Of a stretch of 64,000 bases of DNA, positions 41,382 to 50,426 are shown one piece after another (positions within the stretch are counted from its first letter, which is position 1; the number at the start of each line of letters is the position of its first letter). The notes under the pieces are model-generated. The model was not told the origin of the DNA, made no database searches, and was given only the letters and a program-made list of their open reading frames with translations. Source of the DNA: Hymenobacter busanensis (GTDB taxonomy: Bacteria; Bacteroidota; Bacteroidia; Cytophagales; Hymenobacteraceae); assembly GCF_008727865.1 (NCBI RefSeq), contig NZ_VTWU01000001.1:558001-622000 (forward strand), read 5' to 3'. Position numbers and translations under genes: made by a program.

Positions 41382-43436
41382 TTACCGGCTCACCGGAATC
41401 CACACCTCCATGTCGGCGTGGCCGCGGTTGCCCCAGGCGTAGTAGGGCACCAGCGTCAGCGGCACGGGGGTGGGCTTGCGGGCCGATACCGGGCGGTAGA
41501 GCTGCCCGCCCTGCCACTGCGGCCCGGCGGCCAGCAGGCCCTGGCCGGTCAGGCTCATCACCCGGCTGCCCGCTATGGTCAGGGGCGTGGGCGTGAGCTG
41601 GGCGTCGGCTGGGATGGTGAGGGCCGACAGCGGCTGACCCGCCGGGAAGTCCCTGGTTTCGAGGCAGTACACGATGGGGCCGCGCTTCACGGCCACCTGG
41701 TTGCGGGTTTCCTCCACCAGCGGGTTGGCCTCCACCAGCTGTGCGGGCATGGGCAAGGTCAGCTCCACCTTGTCGCCGGCTTTCCACGGGCGGTTTACTT
41801 CGGCGTAGCTGCCCGGCGTCAGCGCCACCGTCTGGGCTTTGCCGTTGATGAGCACCTTGGCGCCTTCGGCCCAGGCCGGCACGCGCAGAAACACGGAAAA
41901 CGCCGCCTTGGGCGCCTGCTGCACCGTCAGCTGCACCGCGCCGTCCCAGGGGTAATTGGTGGTTTGCCGCAGCTTCACGGCCGCGCCGCTCTTGAGCTTG
42001 GTCGTCAGGTCGTTGGCGCCGTACAGGTTCAGCCACAGGCCCCGGTCCGACACACTGTAGGCGTAGTTGCCCACTTCGGCCACGGTGCGCACCACGTTGG
42101 GCGGGCAGCAGTTGGAGAGGCTGATGTAGTCGACGCGGTCCTTGCTCCAGCGCTGGTGAAAGGGCAGGGCGTCGGAGTAGGCCAGGGGGTTGGTGTAGAG
42201 GAACTTCTTGCCGTCGAGGCTGATGCCGGAGAGGACGCTGTTGTAGAGGGCCGTTTCCATGACGTCGGCGTACTTGGCCTCGCCGGTGAGCTGCAGCATG
42301 CGCCAGTTCCAGAGCACGTTGCCGATGTTGGCGCAGGTTTCGCCGTGGGCCGTGTGGTTGGGCAGCTGGTAGTCGCGGCCGTAGGCCTGGTGGATTTTCT
42401 GCACCGTATCGGGCTTGTAGGCCGTGCCGTCGGGCGAGACGCCGTCGTACAGCGCCCCGCAGGCCCCGGTCACGTACATCTTGCGGCTGGTCACGTCGTC
42501 CCACATCCGGTTCAGCGTGGTCAGCAGCGTGGCGTCGCCGGTTTCGGCGTACACGTCGGCCACCCCGGCGAAGAGGTAGTTGGCGCGTACGGCGTGGCCG
42601 CCGGCCTTCTGCATCTGCCGGAAGGGCAGGCGGTCCTGATTGTCGTCGGTGCCGATGTCGGCGGCCAGCCCGCGGATGTCAATCAGCTTTTGGGCCAGCT
42701 CCAGGTAGCGCGGGTCCTTGGTGGTGCGGTACATTTCTACCACGCCCATGTAGTGCGAGGGGCAGATGGCGTTGCGGGCCAGCTCGGGCGAGGAGCGTTT
42801 GTAAAAGGCGTAGAGGTAATCGGTAGCCTTGCGGGCCAAATCCAGCATCGAGGTCTTGCCGGTGGCGCGGTAGTGCACGCAGGCGGCCGTCATCAGGTGG
42901 CCCAGGTTGTAGCTCTCGAAGTTCAGCCGGTCCTGAAACGCGGTGCTCTTGCCCGTATTGATGGCCGCAATGGTGGCCTGGGTGTTCAGGTAGCCGTCGG
43001 GCCGCTGGCACTTGGCAATGACCTGGATGGCCTCGTCCATCATCTGGTCGAGCTTCGGGTCCTTGGTCTGGGCGTACGTGGCCGCTACCGATTCCATGAG
43101 CTTGTAAAAGTCGCCGTCGTGGAAGGAGGGGCCCATGTGCGTGCCTTTCTCCAGCCCGGCCGCAATTTCAAAGTTGCGGAAGGCGTGGTTGCGCACCGGG
43201 TCGTGGTACAAGGCCCACATGGTCGGAATCATCGATTCGCGGCAGACCTGAAACCGTTCCCCCCAGAAGCCCTGCGGCTGCCACTGCACGCTGCCCAGGT
43301 CCACATTGCTGAGCTTGGCGTGCTTGCTGGCGGAGGTATTGACGAGGCCCTTGTCCTGGGCCGCCACCGGGCGGGCGGCCACGGCCAGGCCGGTGAGCAG
43401 GGCGGCGGTGAGGAGTTTATGGGTGGGGAAATTCAT
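41382..43436 (-). CDS. GH127 beta-L-arabinofuranosidase-type enzyme (DUF1680)
   Basis: 684-residue exported enzyme; GH127 members release beta-L-arabinofuranose with a catalytic cysteine. Signal peptide ends RPVAAQ. The (alpha/alpha)6 barrel shows FWGERFQVCRES, HDGDFYKLMESVA, CQRPDGYLNT, TAHGETCANIGNVLWNWRML (Glu acid/base region) and SLSNCCPPNVVRTVAEVG, with the catalytic Cys in the pair Cys443/Cys444. C-terminal beta domains follow from ~520. Fits arabinan or RG-II side-chain removal. Separated from GH106 by repeat B4. Confidence 0.94.
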   Translation of the reverse strand: MNFPTHKLLTAALLTGLAVAARPVAAQDKGLVNTSASKHAKLSNVDLGSVQWQPQGFWGERFQVCRESMIPTMWALYHDPVRNHAFRNFEIAAGLEKGTHMGPSFHDGDFYKLMESVAATYAQTKDPKLDQMMDEAIQVIAKCQRPDGYLNTQATIAAINTGKSTAFQDRLNFESYNLGHLMTAACVHYRATGKTSMLDLARKATDYLYAFYKRSSPELARNAICPSHYMGVVEMYRTTKDPRYLELAQKLIDIRGLAADIGTDDNQDRLPFRQMQKAGGHAVRANYLFAGVADVYAETGDATLLTTLNRMWDDVTSRKMYVTGACGALYDGVSPDGTAYKPDTVQKIHQAYGRDYQLPNHTAHGETCANIGNVLWNWRMLQLTGEAKYADVMETALYNSVLSGISLDGKKFLYTNPLAYSDALPFHQRWSKDRVDYISLSNCCPPNVVRTVAEVGNYAYSVSDRGLWLNLYGANDLTTKLKSGAAVKLRQTTNYPWDGAVQLTVQQAPKAAFSVFLRVPAWAEGAKVLINGKAQTVALTPGSYAEVNRPWKAGDKVELTLPMPAQLVEANPLVEETRNQVAVKRGPIVYCLETRDFPAGQPLSALTIPADAQLTPTPLTIAGSRVMSLTGQGLLAAGPQWQGGQLYRPVSARKPTPVPLTLVPYYAWGNRGHADMEVWIPVSR

Positions 43437-43459
43437 GGATTCGGAAGCTGTAAAAGGCC

Positions 43460-43561
43460 GTCATGCAGAGCGCAGCGAAGCATCTCGCGTGCTGATGGCA
43501 GAGGGTAAAATCAACGAAAAGACTACTATCCGGCGAGATGCTTCGCTGCGCTCTGCATGAC
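43460..43561. repeat. Repeat family B, copy B4
   Basis: Variant with GTCATGCAGAGCGCAGCGAA and TTCGCTGCGCTCTGCATGAC ends and CATCTCGC/GCGAGATG inner arms. Between GH127 and the GH106 stop. Confidence 0.9.
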
Positions 43562-43564
43562 GTT

Positions 43565-46500
43565 CTATTTGGAGTTCGGTTCAGTAGCCGTGCTGACAAC
43601 CACCGGCCCGAGCAGCCCCGCCGGCAGCAGCGGCCGGGTAGCGGCAGGTGCGGGCGCCGTGGTCAGGCTGGTGCGGCGCTGCTCCGGGGGCAAGGCCGCG
43701 TCGCCGATGAGGCGGTTGGCCCAGGTGTTGGTCACGCGGATGCGCAGCTGATTGTCGCCCTTGCGCACGGCGTCGGTGATGTCGAGGCGATAGGGGGCGG
43801 TCCAGGCCGTGCCGACGGGCTGGCCGTTCAGCTCCACTTCGGCCAGGTTATTTACCTGCCCGAGTTCGAGGTACACGCGCTGGTCGGGCCGTTTCTTGGC
43901 CTTCCAGCGGAAGGACTGCCGGTAGTCGGCGGTGCCGGAGTAGTGGCGGATGGCCGCGTCCGGGTGCTGGCTCCAGTCGGTGAGCTGCACAAACGCCACG
44001 GGCTGGGCCGGACCGCCGGCTTTCGGGTCGAACTGCACCTGCCAGGGGCCGCTGAGCGGCTGGGCGGGCGTGGTCGTCAGCCAGTTCGGACCGTTGTGGG
44101 CGCTGGTCTGCGAAGTCGGCTGGCGCAGCACCACGAACACCGAGCCGCTGGGCTCCAGGCGCAGCGGCAGCCGGGTGCGGCCGTTTTCCGTCTGCCAGTC
44201 CTGCGCGGGCCGGATTTCGCCCGTCACCGCGTCCCACAGCTCCGGCTGCCGCCCGGCCACGCGCAGCGACAGGTCGATGGTCTGCACCGAGTCGAGCTGG
44301 TTGGCAATGAAGTAGATATCGAACTGCTCGGCCGTGCGGTGCGTCCAGGCCAGGCCGCGGGCGCGCTGCCCGTTGGCGTAGTTGGCCGTTACGTCGCGGG
44401 CCAGGCCCAGCGGCTCGAAGGAGTCGGCGGCGTAGGGGCCGCGCAGCACCCGCCCGGAGCCGGCCGGCGCGGGCAGCCCGGTGGCGGCGGCGGTAGCCTG
44501 GGCGGCACCCGCCGCGTAGAGCTGGGCCGTGAGCTGCTGCACCTGCTGGTCGGCCTGCGGATAGCCGCGCAGCTCGGGGCTGCGGCCGGGCTGCCGGCCA
44601 AGCAGCACAGTGGCGCCGGCCTGGGCCAGCTCCCGCAGCTTCCGGGCCACGGCGGGCGTCATGGAGGTGCTGTCGGGCCAGAGCGAGGTGGCGCCGGGCA
44701 CCACCAGCAGACCGTAGCTGGCCCCGCCCGGCAGCTCGATGCGGCCGTCGCGCACCCGGGCCAGGCGCAGCAGCGCGTCGGGGTTAAACGAGTCGTAGGC
44801 GTAGCCGTGCAGCGGGTCGACCAGCATGTCGGCGGTGAAGCTATTGGCCGTGGCCGATACCTTTTCGGGCAGCTCGCGCATCGGGGAGCCCGCGTTGGCC
44901 AGTCGCTTTTTCTCGCTCTGCACCTTCGCCGCGCCCACGATGCCGGGCAGCGTGCGGGTCAGGCGCTCGGGCAGCAGGGCGCGGCGCGGGGTTTCCTCGC
45001 CGTTGAACACCGCCACGTCGACCATCGGGCGGCCGAGCTGCAGCAGCGCCTGGCAGCGGCGTGCGTAGTCGACCCAGGCGCGGCCGGGGCGCCACCAGGT
45101 CTGGTCGCGCTGGAAGTACAGGCCCACGCCGTTGAGCGTCATGCCCGGCTGCCGGTCCAGCCAGGGATTGTGGGCGAAAACGTGGTACACCAGCCGGTTG
45201 ACGCCCAGGGCGTAGTTGCGGTCCTGCACCGCTTTGAGCATGGCCGGGTGTTCGTCCCAGGCCATTTTCAGCTCGGTAAAGGCTTCGGCCTGCACGATGT
45301 TCTTGCCGTAGATATGCGCGCCCGAAATGGCGTCGAGCATGTCGTTGGGCTTGTCGTGGGTGGGGCTGCGCAGCCAGAATTCGCCCATCGGCGCGTCGGC
45401 GTACTGGTAGTGCAGCAGCCCGTCGCTGACCATCGTGGGCGCCACCGCCTCGGCCGAAATAGTGACGCCCTTGGCCCGGGCCTCGGCGGCCAGGGTGGCG
45501 TAGAACTTGTCGCCGATCAGCTCGGCAATGGTCTGGCGCAAATCGAACAGCACCCGCTCCGACACCTCGGCGCTCTGCAGGGGCACGCCGGCCAGCACCG
45601 GCAGGTAGGGCAGCAAATCGTAGCCGCGGCGCTGCCGGAACTCGGCGGCGAAGTTCGCGGACCAGTTCTGGGAGCCGCACTCCCAGCTGTCGATGTGCAG
45701 GGTTTTGAGCACCCGCCCGGCCAGCTCCGGCCCGCCCTGGCGCAGCGCTTCGCCAAACCAGCTGTCGAACTGCAGCTTCACGGCCGCGGGGTTGAACTTG
45801 TCGCACTCCAGGCCCAGGGCCCCGCCGCCGGTGTAGTTGGTGTAGCCGGTGGCGGTGTGGCCCACGCGCAGAATGGTCCAGCGCCCGGCCGGGGGCGTCC
45901 AGTTCAGGCGGCCGTCGGCGCCGAGTTTATCGGTGAGGTTGAGCACCTTTTCCAGCGGCACGCACAAGGAATCGGGCAGCTCCCGGGCAGTGCTGCGCGG
46001 ACTCACGCGCCAGACTTCGCCGTTTTTGCCCTCGTACTGGTTGATGCGCGCTTCCGCTGACAGCCGGATTTCCGACACTTTCAGGGAGGGTTTCCACTTG
46101 GCCGCGTCCAGGTCTTCGCCGCCCGGCTCGGAGCCGGCGGGGTCGTAGCGGAAGCGGAAAAAGCGGGCCGTGGTGGTCGGCAGCGCGTGGGTGACGGCGC
46201 TGCTGTCCTGCCAGCCGCTGCGCGGCGGCGTCAGGCGCGTGACCGGCCAGAAGGTCTGCCCGTCCTGGCTGGCCTCCACGATGAGCCGGTTGGCCTGGTA
46301 GTTATAGCCGTTGGAGCGGATACGCAGGCTGCGGGCGGTAAACGGCTTGTCGAAAGCATATTGCACCCAGCCCGGCTCAGTGAGCTTGAAGCCGTCCTTG
46401 TTGCCGGCCACGGTCAGCCGCTCGGGCTTGCCCTCGGCGGCGCTGCTGGTCACGGTGGGCCTGGTCGTGTACGTCGAAACCCCGCCGCCGGTGGGCGTGG

Positions 46501-47071
46501 GGTAAGCATACACGGCAATGTCGCGGTAGTAGCCTTTCACCGCCGCCGGCTGGGGCAGCTGAATGGTTTGCTTGCGGCCGCCGCTGATGCGCGTTTCGCT
46601 GGAAACCACCTTCTGCATGGCCAGCTCGGGCGTAATCCAGGGCCCACCGGCCAGGGCGAATCCGTCGCTCACGTGCATGGCCAGCTTTAGGCCGAGGCGG
46701 TCGGCCTCGGTCATGGCATGGCGCACCATCTGCCACCAGCGCGGCGAGAGCTGCTGGGCCGGCGGGTCGATGAGCGGCTTGTCGCCCGCGCCGCGAATGG
46801 GCATCAGAAACGCCCCGCCGATGCCGGCTTGCTGCATGGCTTCCAGGTCGGCGGTGAGACCCTCGGGCGTCACCGCCGCGTTCATCCAGTACCAGATAAC
46901 CCAGGGCCGGGCCGCTTCGGGCGGGTTCTGGAAGGCGGCCTGCAGGTCCTTCGCGGTAGTGGCCGCAGTGGCCGGCGCCGACTGTGCCCAGACTGACGCC
47001 GACGGCAGCCAGCTCAGGGCGGGCAGCGTCAGGAGCAGTAGGGACAGGGGAAGGTTGCGCCGGTTTTGCAT
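43565..47071 (-). CDS. Secreted alpha-L-rhamnosidase, GH106
   Basis: 1168-residue exported enzyme of the GH106 type, the family of B. thetaiotaomicron BT0986 acting on RG-II rhamnose. After a signal peptide (SLLLLTLPALSWLPSASVWA) the barrel begins FQNPPEAARPWVIWYWMNAA, then VTPEGLTADLEAMQQAGIGG and AFLMP, the family hallmark. A carbohydrate-binding-like insert follows (~215-330), then DSWECGSQNWSANFAAEF near 470 and AEAVAPTMVSDGLLHY with candidate acids, and a C-terminal jelly-roll sugar-binding domain ending YRLDITDAVRKGDNQLRIRV. Lies between repeats B4 and B5. Confidence 0.93.
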   Translation of the reverse strand: MQNRRNLPLSLLLLTLPALSWLPSASVWAQSAPATAATTAKDLQAAFQNPPEAARPWVIWYWMNAAVTPEGLTADLEAMQQAGIGGAFLMPIRGAGDKPLIDPPAQQLSPRWWQMVRHAMTEADRLGLKLAMHVSDGFALAGGPWITPELAMQKVVSSETRISGGRKQTIQLPQPAAVKGYYRDIAVYAYPTPTGGGVSTYTTRPTVTSSAAEGKPERLTVAGNKDGFKLTEPGWVQYAFDKPFTARSLRIRSNGYNYQANRLIVEASQDGQTFWPVTRLTPPRSGWQDSSAVTHALPTTTARFFRFRYDPAGSEPGGEDLDAAKWKPSLKVSEIRLSAEARINQYEGKNGEVWRVSPRSTARELPDSLCVPLEKVLNLTDKLGADGRLNWTPPAGRWTILRVGHTATGYTNYTGGGALGLECDKFNPAAVKLQFDSWFGEALRQGGPELAGRVLKTLHIDSWECGSQNWSANFAAEFRQRRGYDLLPYLPVLAGVPLQSAEVSERVLFDLRQTIAELIGDKFYATLAAEARAKGVTISAEAVAPTMVSDGLLHYQYADAPMGEFWLRSPTHDKPNDMLDAISGAHIYGKNIVQAEAFTELKMAWDEHPAMLKAVQDRNYALGVNRLVYHVFAHNPWLDRQPGMTLNGVGLYFQRDQTWWRPGRAWVDYARRCQALLQLGRPMVDVAVFNGEETPRRALLPERLTRTLPGIVGAAKVQSEKKRLANAGSPMRELPEKVSATANSFTADMLVDPLHGYAYDSFNPDALLRLARVRDGRIELPGGASYGLLVVPGATSLWPDSTSMTPAVARKLRELAQAGATVLLGRQPGRSPELRGYPQADQQVQQLTAQLYAAGAAQATAAATGLPAPAGSGRVLRGPYAADSFEPLGLARDVTANYANGQRARGLAWTHRTAEQFDIYFIANQLDSVQTIDLSLRVAGRQPELWDAVTGEIRPAQDWQTENGRTRLPLRLEPSGSVFVVLRQPTSQTSAHNGPNWLTTTPAQPLSGPWQVQFDPKAGGPAQPVAFVQLTDWSQHPDAAIRHYSGTADYRQSFRWKAKKRPDQRVYLELGQVNNLAEVELNGQPVGTAWTAPYRLDITDAVRKGDNQLRIRVTNTWANRLIGDAALPPEQRRTSLTTAPAPAATRPLLPAGLLGPVVVSTATEPNSK

Positions 47072-47096
47072 GGTTTTATGTGCGTTTCGCTAGCAC

Positions 47097-47217
47097 GTCA
47101 TGCTGAGCAAAGTCGAAGCATCTCTACCGCTTCGTTGAATAAGAAATTACTATCAGTAGAGATGCTTGCCTACGGCGACCTTCGGTTCGACTGCGCGGAC
47201 ACCAGATCAAGCATGAC
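47097..47217. repeat. Repeat family B, copy B5 (asymmetric)
   Basis: Left arm GTCATGCTGAGCAAAGTCGAA is standard; the right arm carries an extra CTTGCCTACGGCGACC..TTCGGTTCGA stretch before CAAGCATGAC. Shares this variant with B8 and the relic at 4419-4471. Confidence 0.8.
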
Positions 47218-47240
47218 GGCCTGATTTAACTTCGACTGGC

Positions 47241-48545
47241 TTACACCAGCTTCTTGTTGATGCGGTAGCCGTACTGGCCGAAGAGCAGAATCACCAGGAA
47301 GCAGCCCAGCGGGATGAGGTAGCCGATCTGGATATTGTCGCCGCGCATATCGATGAGCGTGCCCATGAGGTAGGGCAGGATGGCCCCGCCCACGATGGAC
47401 ATGACCAGCCAGGACGAGCCGGGCTTGGTGTCGTCGCCGAGGCCGGCAATGCCCAGGGCGAAGATGGTGGGGAACATGATGCTCATGAAGAAGCCGATGC
47501 CGCCCAGCGCGTAGATGACGTAGGCCCCGTCGCCGAACACGGCCACCGCGCACAAGGCCACGGCCACCACGGCGTAAATCGACAAGAGCCGCTGCGAGGC
47601 CACGTACTTCAGCAGGGCCGTGCCGGCGAAGCGCCCGATCATAAACAGCAGCCCGTACACGGCCAGGTAGTAGCCGGCCGTCTTCTCATCGACGCCGGCG
47701 CCCTGCTTGGCCATGCGGATAAAGAAGCTCGTCACGCAGACCTGCGCCCCGACGTAGAAAAACTGCGCCACCACGGCCCAGGTCAGGTGCCGGTGCTTCA
47801 GCACGGCGAAGAAGCCGCCGCCCTGGGAGGGTTCGGCTTCGGCGGCTTTTACTTCGGGCAGCTTGCTGAAAAAGAACAGCACCGCCACGGCCACCAGCAC
47901 CGCGCCCAGCACCAGGTAGGGCAGCTTCACGGCGGCGGCTTCGTGGTTGAGGTAGGCAATGCGCTCGGCCGTGGGCATGGCCGCCAGCTGGGCCTTGCTG
48001 TACTCCGTGCCCGAAAGAATCATGTTGGCGCCGATAATCGGGGCCACGAACACGGCCAGGCCGTTGAACGAAGCCGCCAGGTTCAGCCGGCTGGTGCTGC
48101 CCTCGGGCGGCCCGAGCACGGCGGCGTAGGGGTTAGCGGCGGTTTCCAGCGTGGTCAGCCCGCAGCCGATGATGAACAGCGCGGTCAGGAACATGCCGTA
48201 GGAGCGGGCATCGGCGGCCGGGATGAACAGGAACGCCCCGCCCGCAAAAGCCAGCAAACCCAGGATGATGGTCGTTTTGTAGCCCAGGCGCTTGAGCAGC
48301 ATCCCAGCCGGAATAGCCATCAGGAAGTAGGCCAGAAACACGGCCGTGTCCACCAGCGTTGACTGCCGGTTATTCAGCTGGCAGGCCTTCTGCAGGTGCG
48401 GAATCAGGATGGAATCCAGGCTGTGCGCCATGCCCCAGAGGAAGAAAACGCCCACCACCAGGATGAACGGGAGCAGGTAGGCGCGGGCGCTGGTGGGGCT
48501 GCCGGTGACTACCGGCGGCGGGGTGGGAGCGGGGGCAAGGGCCAT
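47241..48545 (-). CDS. FucP-type sugar:H+ symporter (MFS)
   Basis: 434-residue inner-membrane MFS transporter from ATG 48545; the open frame continues upstream through repeat B6 but is not plausible protein. About 12 hydrophobic helices. Family signature: LLPFILVVGVFFLWGMAHSL, DSILIPHLQKACQLN, DTAVFLAYFLMAIPAGMLLKRLGYK and LETAANPYAAVLGP, as in L-fucose permease. In Bacteroidota these carry fucose, galactose, glucose or rhamnose-like sugars. Likely imports a monosaccharide released by the enzymes on this strand. Confidence 0.93.
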   Translation of the reverse strand: MALAPAPTPPPVVTGSPTSARAYLLPFILVVGVFFLWGMAHSLDSILIPHLQKACQLNNRQSTLVDTAVFLAYFLMAIPAGMLLKRLGYKTTIILGLLAFAGGAFLFIPAADARSYGMFLTALFIIGCGLTTLETAANPYAAVLGPPEGSTSRLNLAASFNGLAVFVAPIIGANMILSGTEYSKAQLAAMPTAERIAYLNHEAAAVKLPYLVLGAVLVAVAVLFFFSKLPEVKAAEAEPSQGGGFFAVLKHRHLTWAVVAQFFYVGAQVCVTSFFIRMAKQGAGVDEKTAGYYLAVYGLLFMIGRFAGTALLKYVASQRLLSIYAVVAVALCAVAVFGDGAYVIYALGGIGFFMSIMFPTIFALGIAGLGDDTKPGSSWLVMSIVGGAILPYLMGTLIDMRGDNIQIGYLIPLGCFLVILLFGQYGYRINKKLV

Positions 48546-48581
48546 CGGGCGGAGCGGGTTTGGGTGGGGTAGATGTTGGTC

Positions 48582-48670
48582 GTCATGCTGAGCCTGCCGA
48601 AGCATCTCTACCGCTTCGGTGGATACTACCTGACGAAGCGGTAGAGATGCTTCGGCAGGCTCAGCATGAC
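48582..48670. repeat. Repeat family B, copy B6
   Basis: Near-perfect palindrome with GTCATGCTGAGCCTGCCGAA and TTCGGCAGGCTCAGCATGAC ends and GCATCTCTACCGCTTCG inner arms, between the MaoC and FucP genes. Confidence 0.92.
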
Positions 48671-48682
48671 CGTTTTGGAATG

Positions 48683-49126
48683 CTAAGGCCGCAGCTTCAC
48701 CACCAGCAGATGGTCGCAGGCCAGCACCACTTCGCCAAGCTCGTTGAAGATTTCCACGTGCTCGGTCACCTGGCCGTAGCCCGGCTTCTTGCCCGCGGTT
48801 TTCTCCGAAATCGTGACTTCCGAGCGGATGGTGTTGCCGATGAACACGGGCTTGATGAAGCGCAGCCGGTCGTAGCCCTTGGAAAAGGCTTCGGGGTTGA
48901 TTTCCGAGGCCGTCAGCCCGATGCCGATGCTGAACACCATCGTGCCGTGGGCAATGCGCTGGCCGAAGGGCTGCGTCTTGCACCACTCCGCGTCGAGGTG
49001 GTGGGGGAAAAAGTCGCCCGTGTGCCCGGCGTGGACCACGAAGTCGGTTTCGGTGAGCGTGCGGCCCAGCGTCACGCGCTTGTCGCCGAGGGTGTAGTCT
49101 TCGAAGAAGCTGGATTTGAAGTACAT
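48683..49126 (-). CDS. MaoC-family (R)-hydratase / dehydratase
   Basis: 147-residue hot-dog-fold hydratase, usually adding or removing water across a 2-enoyl-CoA or similar thioester. ATG 49126 is chosen (a GTG/CTG-type extension to 49171 gives a low-complexity leader). The catalytic region [15 protein letters not shown] with [17 protein letters not shown] gives Asp38 and His43 in the MaoC active-site arrangement. With two CoA-transferases encoded upstream on the same strand it may act on a CoA thioester of a sugar-derived acid. 178 bases separate it from the oxidoreductase gene. Confidence 0.9.
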   Translation of the reverse strand: MYFKSSFFEDYTLGDKRVTLGRTLTETDFVVHAGHTGDFFPHHLDAEWCKTQPFGQRIAHGTMVFSIGIGLTASEINPEAFSKGYDRLRFIKPVFIGNTIRSEVTISEKTAGKKPGYGQVTEHVEIFNELGEVVLACDHLLVVKLRP

Positions 49127-49304
49127 AGGAGGTTGAGCCTGGCCCCGGCCACCATTCCCGGGCAGAGGCAAGGTCGGGTAGCCGCCGTGCGTTCAGGTGT
49201 CGCACCGGCGTTGGCTACCGACCTGTTCGTCGTTGTTCCGGGGTGTTCGGGAATGTATTGAGCGGGTAAGATGCGGTAGTAAAGCCGGGCAAGTCTCCTG
49301 CTCT

Positions 49305-50426
49305 CTACCGCTTTTCGCTGGTAATTGCCGCAGAGGCGGAATTAGCTGCGCCAGGGGCGCCGGGCTTCCCGTCACTCGAGGCATAAGCCGCTTCCACCAC
49401 GGCCATGGTCTTGATGACGTCCTCCACGCTGGTGGGCAAGACGTCGATTTCGCCGTTTTTGAACTGCATCAGGCTGCCCATGGTGCCCATAAAGGCATCC
49501 GGAAACCACGAGCCCTCCAGCGCCACGGTGTGCCAGGTCGGGGCTTCACCCTCGCGCAGCAGGCAGTACTCGAACTGGTCGGGCACGCCGTGGGGGTAGT
49601 CCATGAGTAGGCCCATGCGGGTTTTGATGGCGCCCTTGGTGCCTTCCCACTTGATGAAGCTTTCCTGGTTATGCGGCCCGAAGGAGTGGTCGTGGTTGGT
49701 GTTGATGACCGCGTGCAGCGTGTCGCCGTAATCAAACAGGATGGTGGACCGCGACGAGGACAGGGCCTTGGCCGGGTGCCGGAGCGTCTTGGCCATGACG
49801 CGGCTGGGCTCGCCCAGAAAAGAGCGGATCAGGTCGATGTAGTGGATGCTGTGGTACTGGATTTCCAGGCGCGGGTGCACCATCACGTGCGGAAACAGCT
49901 CCCAGGGCGTCTCCAAGGTCACGCGCACTTCCATATCGTACAGCTCACCGATGAGGCCCTGGGCCAGCATGTGGCGGGCGGCGGCCACGTAGGGGGCGAA
50001 GCGCAGCTGGCAGTTGATAGCGGCCACCAGGCGCTTGCGGCGGCAGACCTCCAGGATTTCCTGGCTTTGCCAGAAATAGTCGCCCATGGGTTTCTGAATG
50101 AGCACCCCGGCGCCGTCGGGCAGCTGCTCCAGCGTGGCCACGAACTGCTCGGGCATGATGGTCACGTCGTACACCGCGTCGGCGGGGGCGTGGGCCACGG
50201 CTTCGGCTACCGAGTCGTAGACGTGCGGGATGTTCCACTCGGCGGCCAGCTTTTCGGCCCGGGCGCGGGTGCGGTTGGTGATGCCCACGACCTCGAAACC
50301 GGCCTTGCGGTAGGCCGGCAAATGGGCGTCGCCCACGATGCCGCCGGCGCCGATGATGACGATGGGCAATGGGCGGGCGGGCCGCTGGGGCTGGTAGGGA
50401 ATCGGGGTGCCGGCTATGCTAAACAT
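49305..50426 (-). CDS. Gfo/Idh/MocA-family oxidoreductase
   Basis: 373-residue cytoplasmic NAD(P)-dependent enzyme. Rossmann motif PIVIIGAGGIVGDAHLPAY (about residues 21-39), then VLIQKPMGDYFWQ, where Gln replaces the usual Glu before Lys-Pro, and HSIHYIDLIRSFLGEPSRV for the active-site His region. The first ATG overlaps the stop of the solute-binding-fold gene by 8 bases (ATGTTTAG), so the two are translationally coupled. Likely oxidises a sugar or sugar acid in the same pathway as the CoA-transferases; substrate unknown. Confidence 0.9.
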   Translation of the reverse strand: MFSIAGTPIPYQPQRPARPLPIVIIGAGGIVGDAHLPAYRKAGFEVVGITNRTRARAEKLAAEWNIPHVYDSVAEAVAHAPADAVYDVTIMPEQFVATLEQLPDGAGVLIQKPMGDYFWQSQEILEVCRRKRLVAAINCQLRFAPYVAAARHMLAQGLIGELYDMEVRVTLETPWELFPHVMVHPRLEIQYHSIHYIDLIRSFLGEPSRVMAKTLRHPAKALSSSRSTILFDYGDTLHAVINTNHDHSFGPHNQESFIKWEGTKGAIKTRMGLLMDYPHGVPDQFEYCLLREGEAPTWHTVALEGSWFPDAFMGTMGSLMQFKNGEIDVLPTSVEDVIKTMAVVEAAYASSDGKPGAPGAANSASAAITSEKR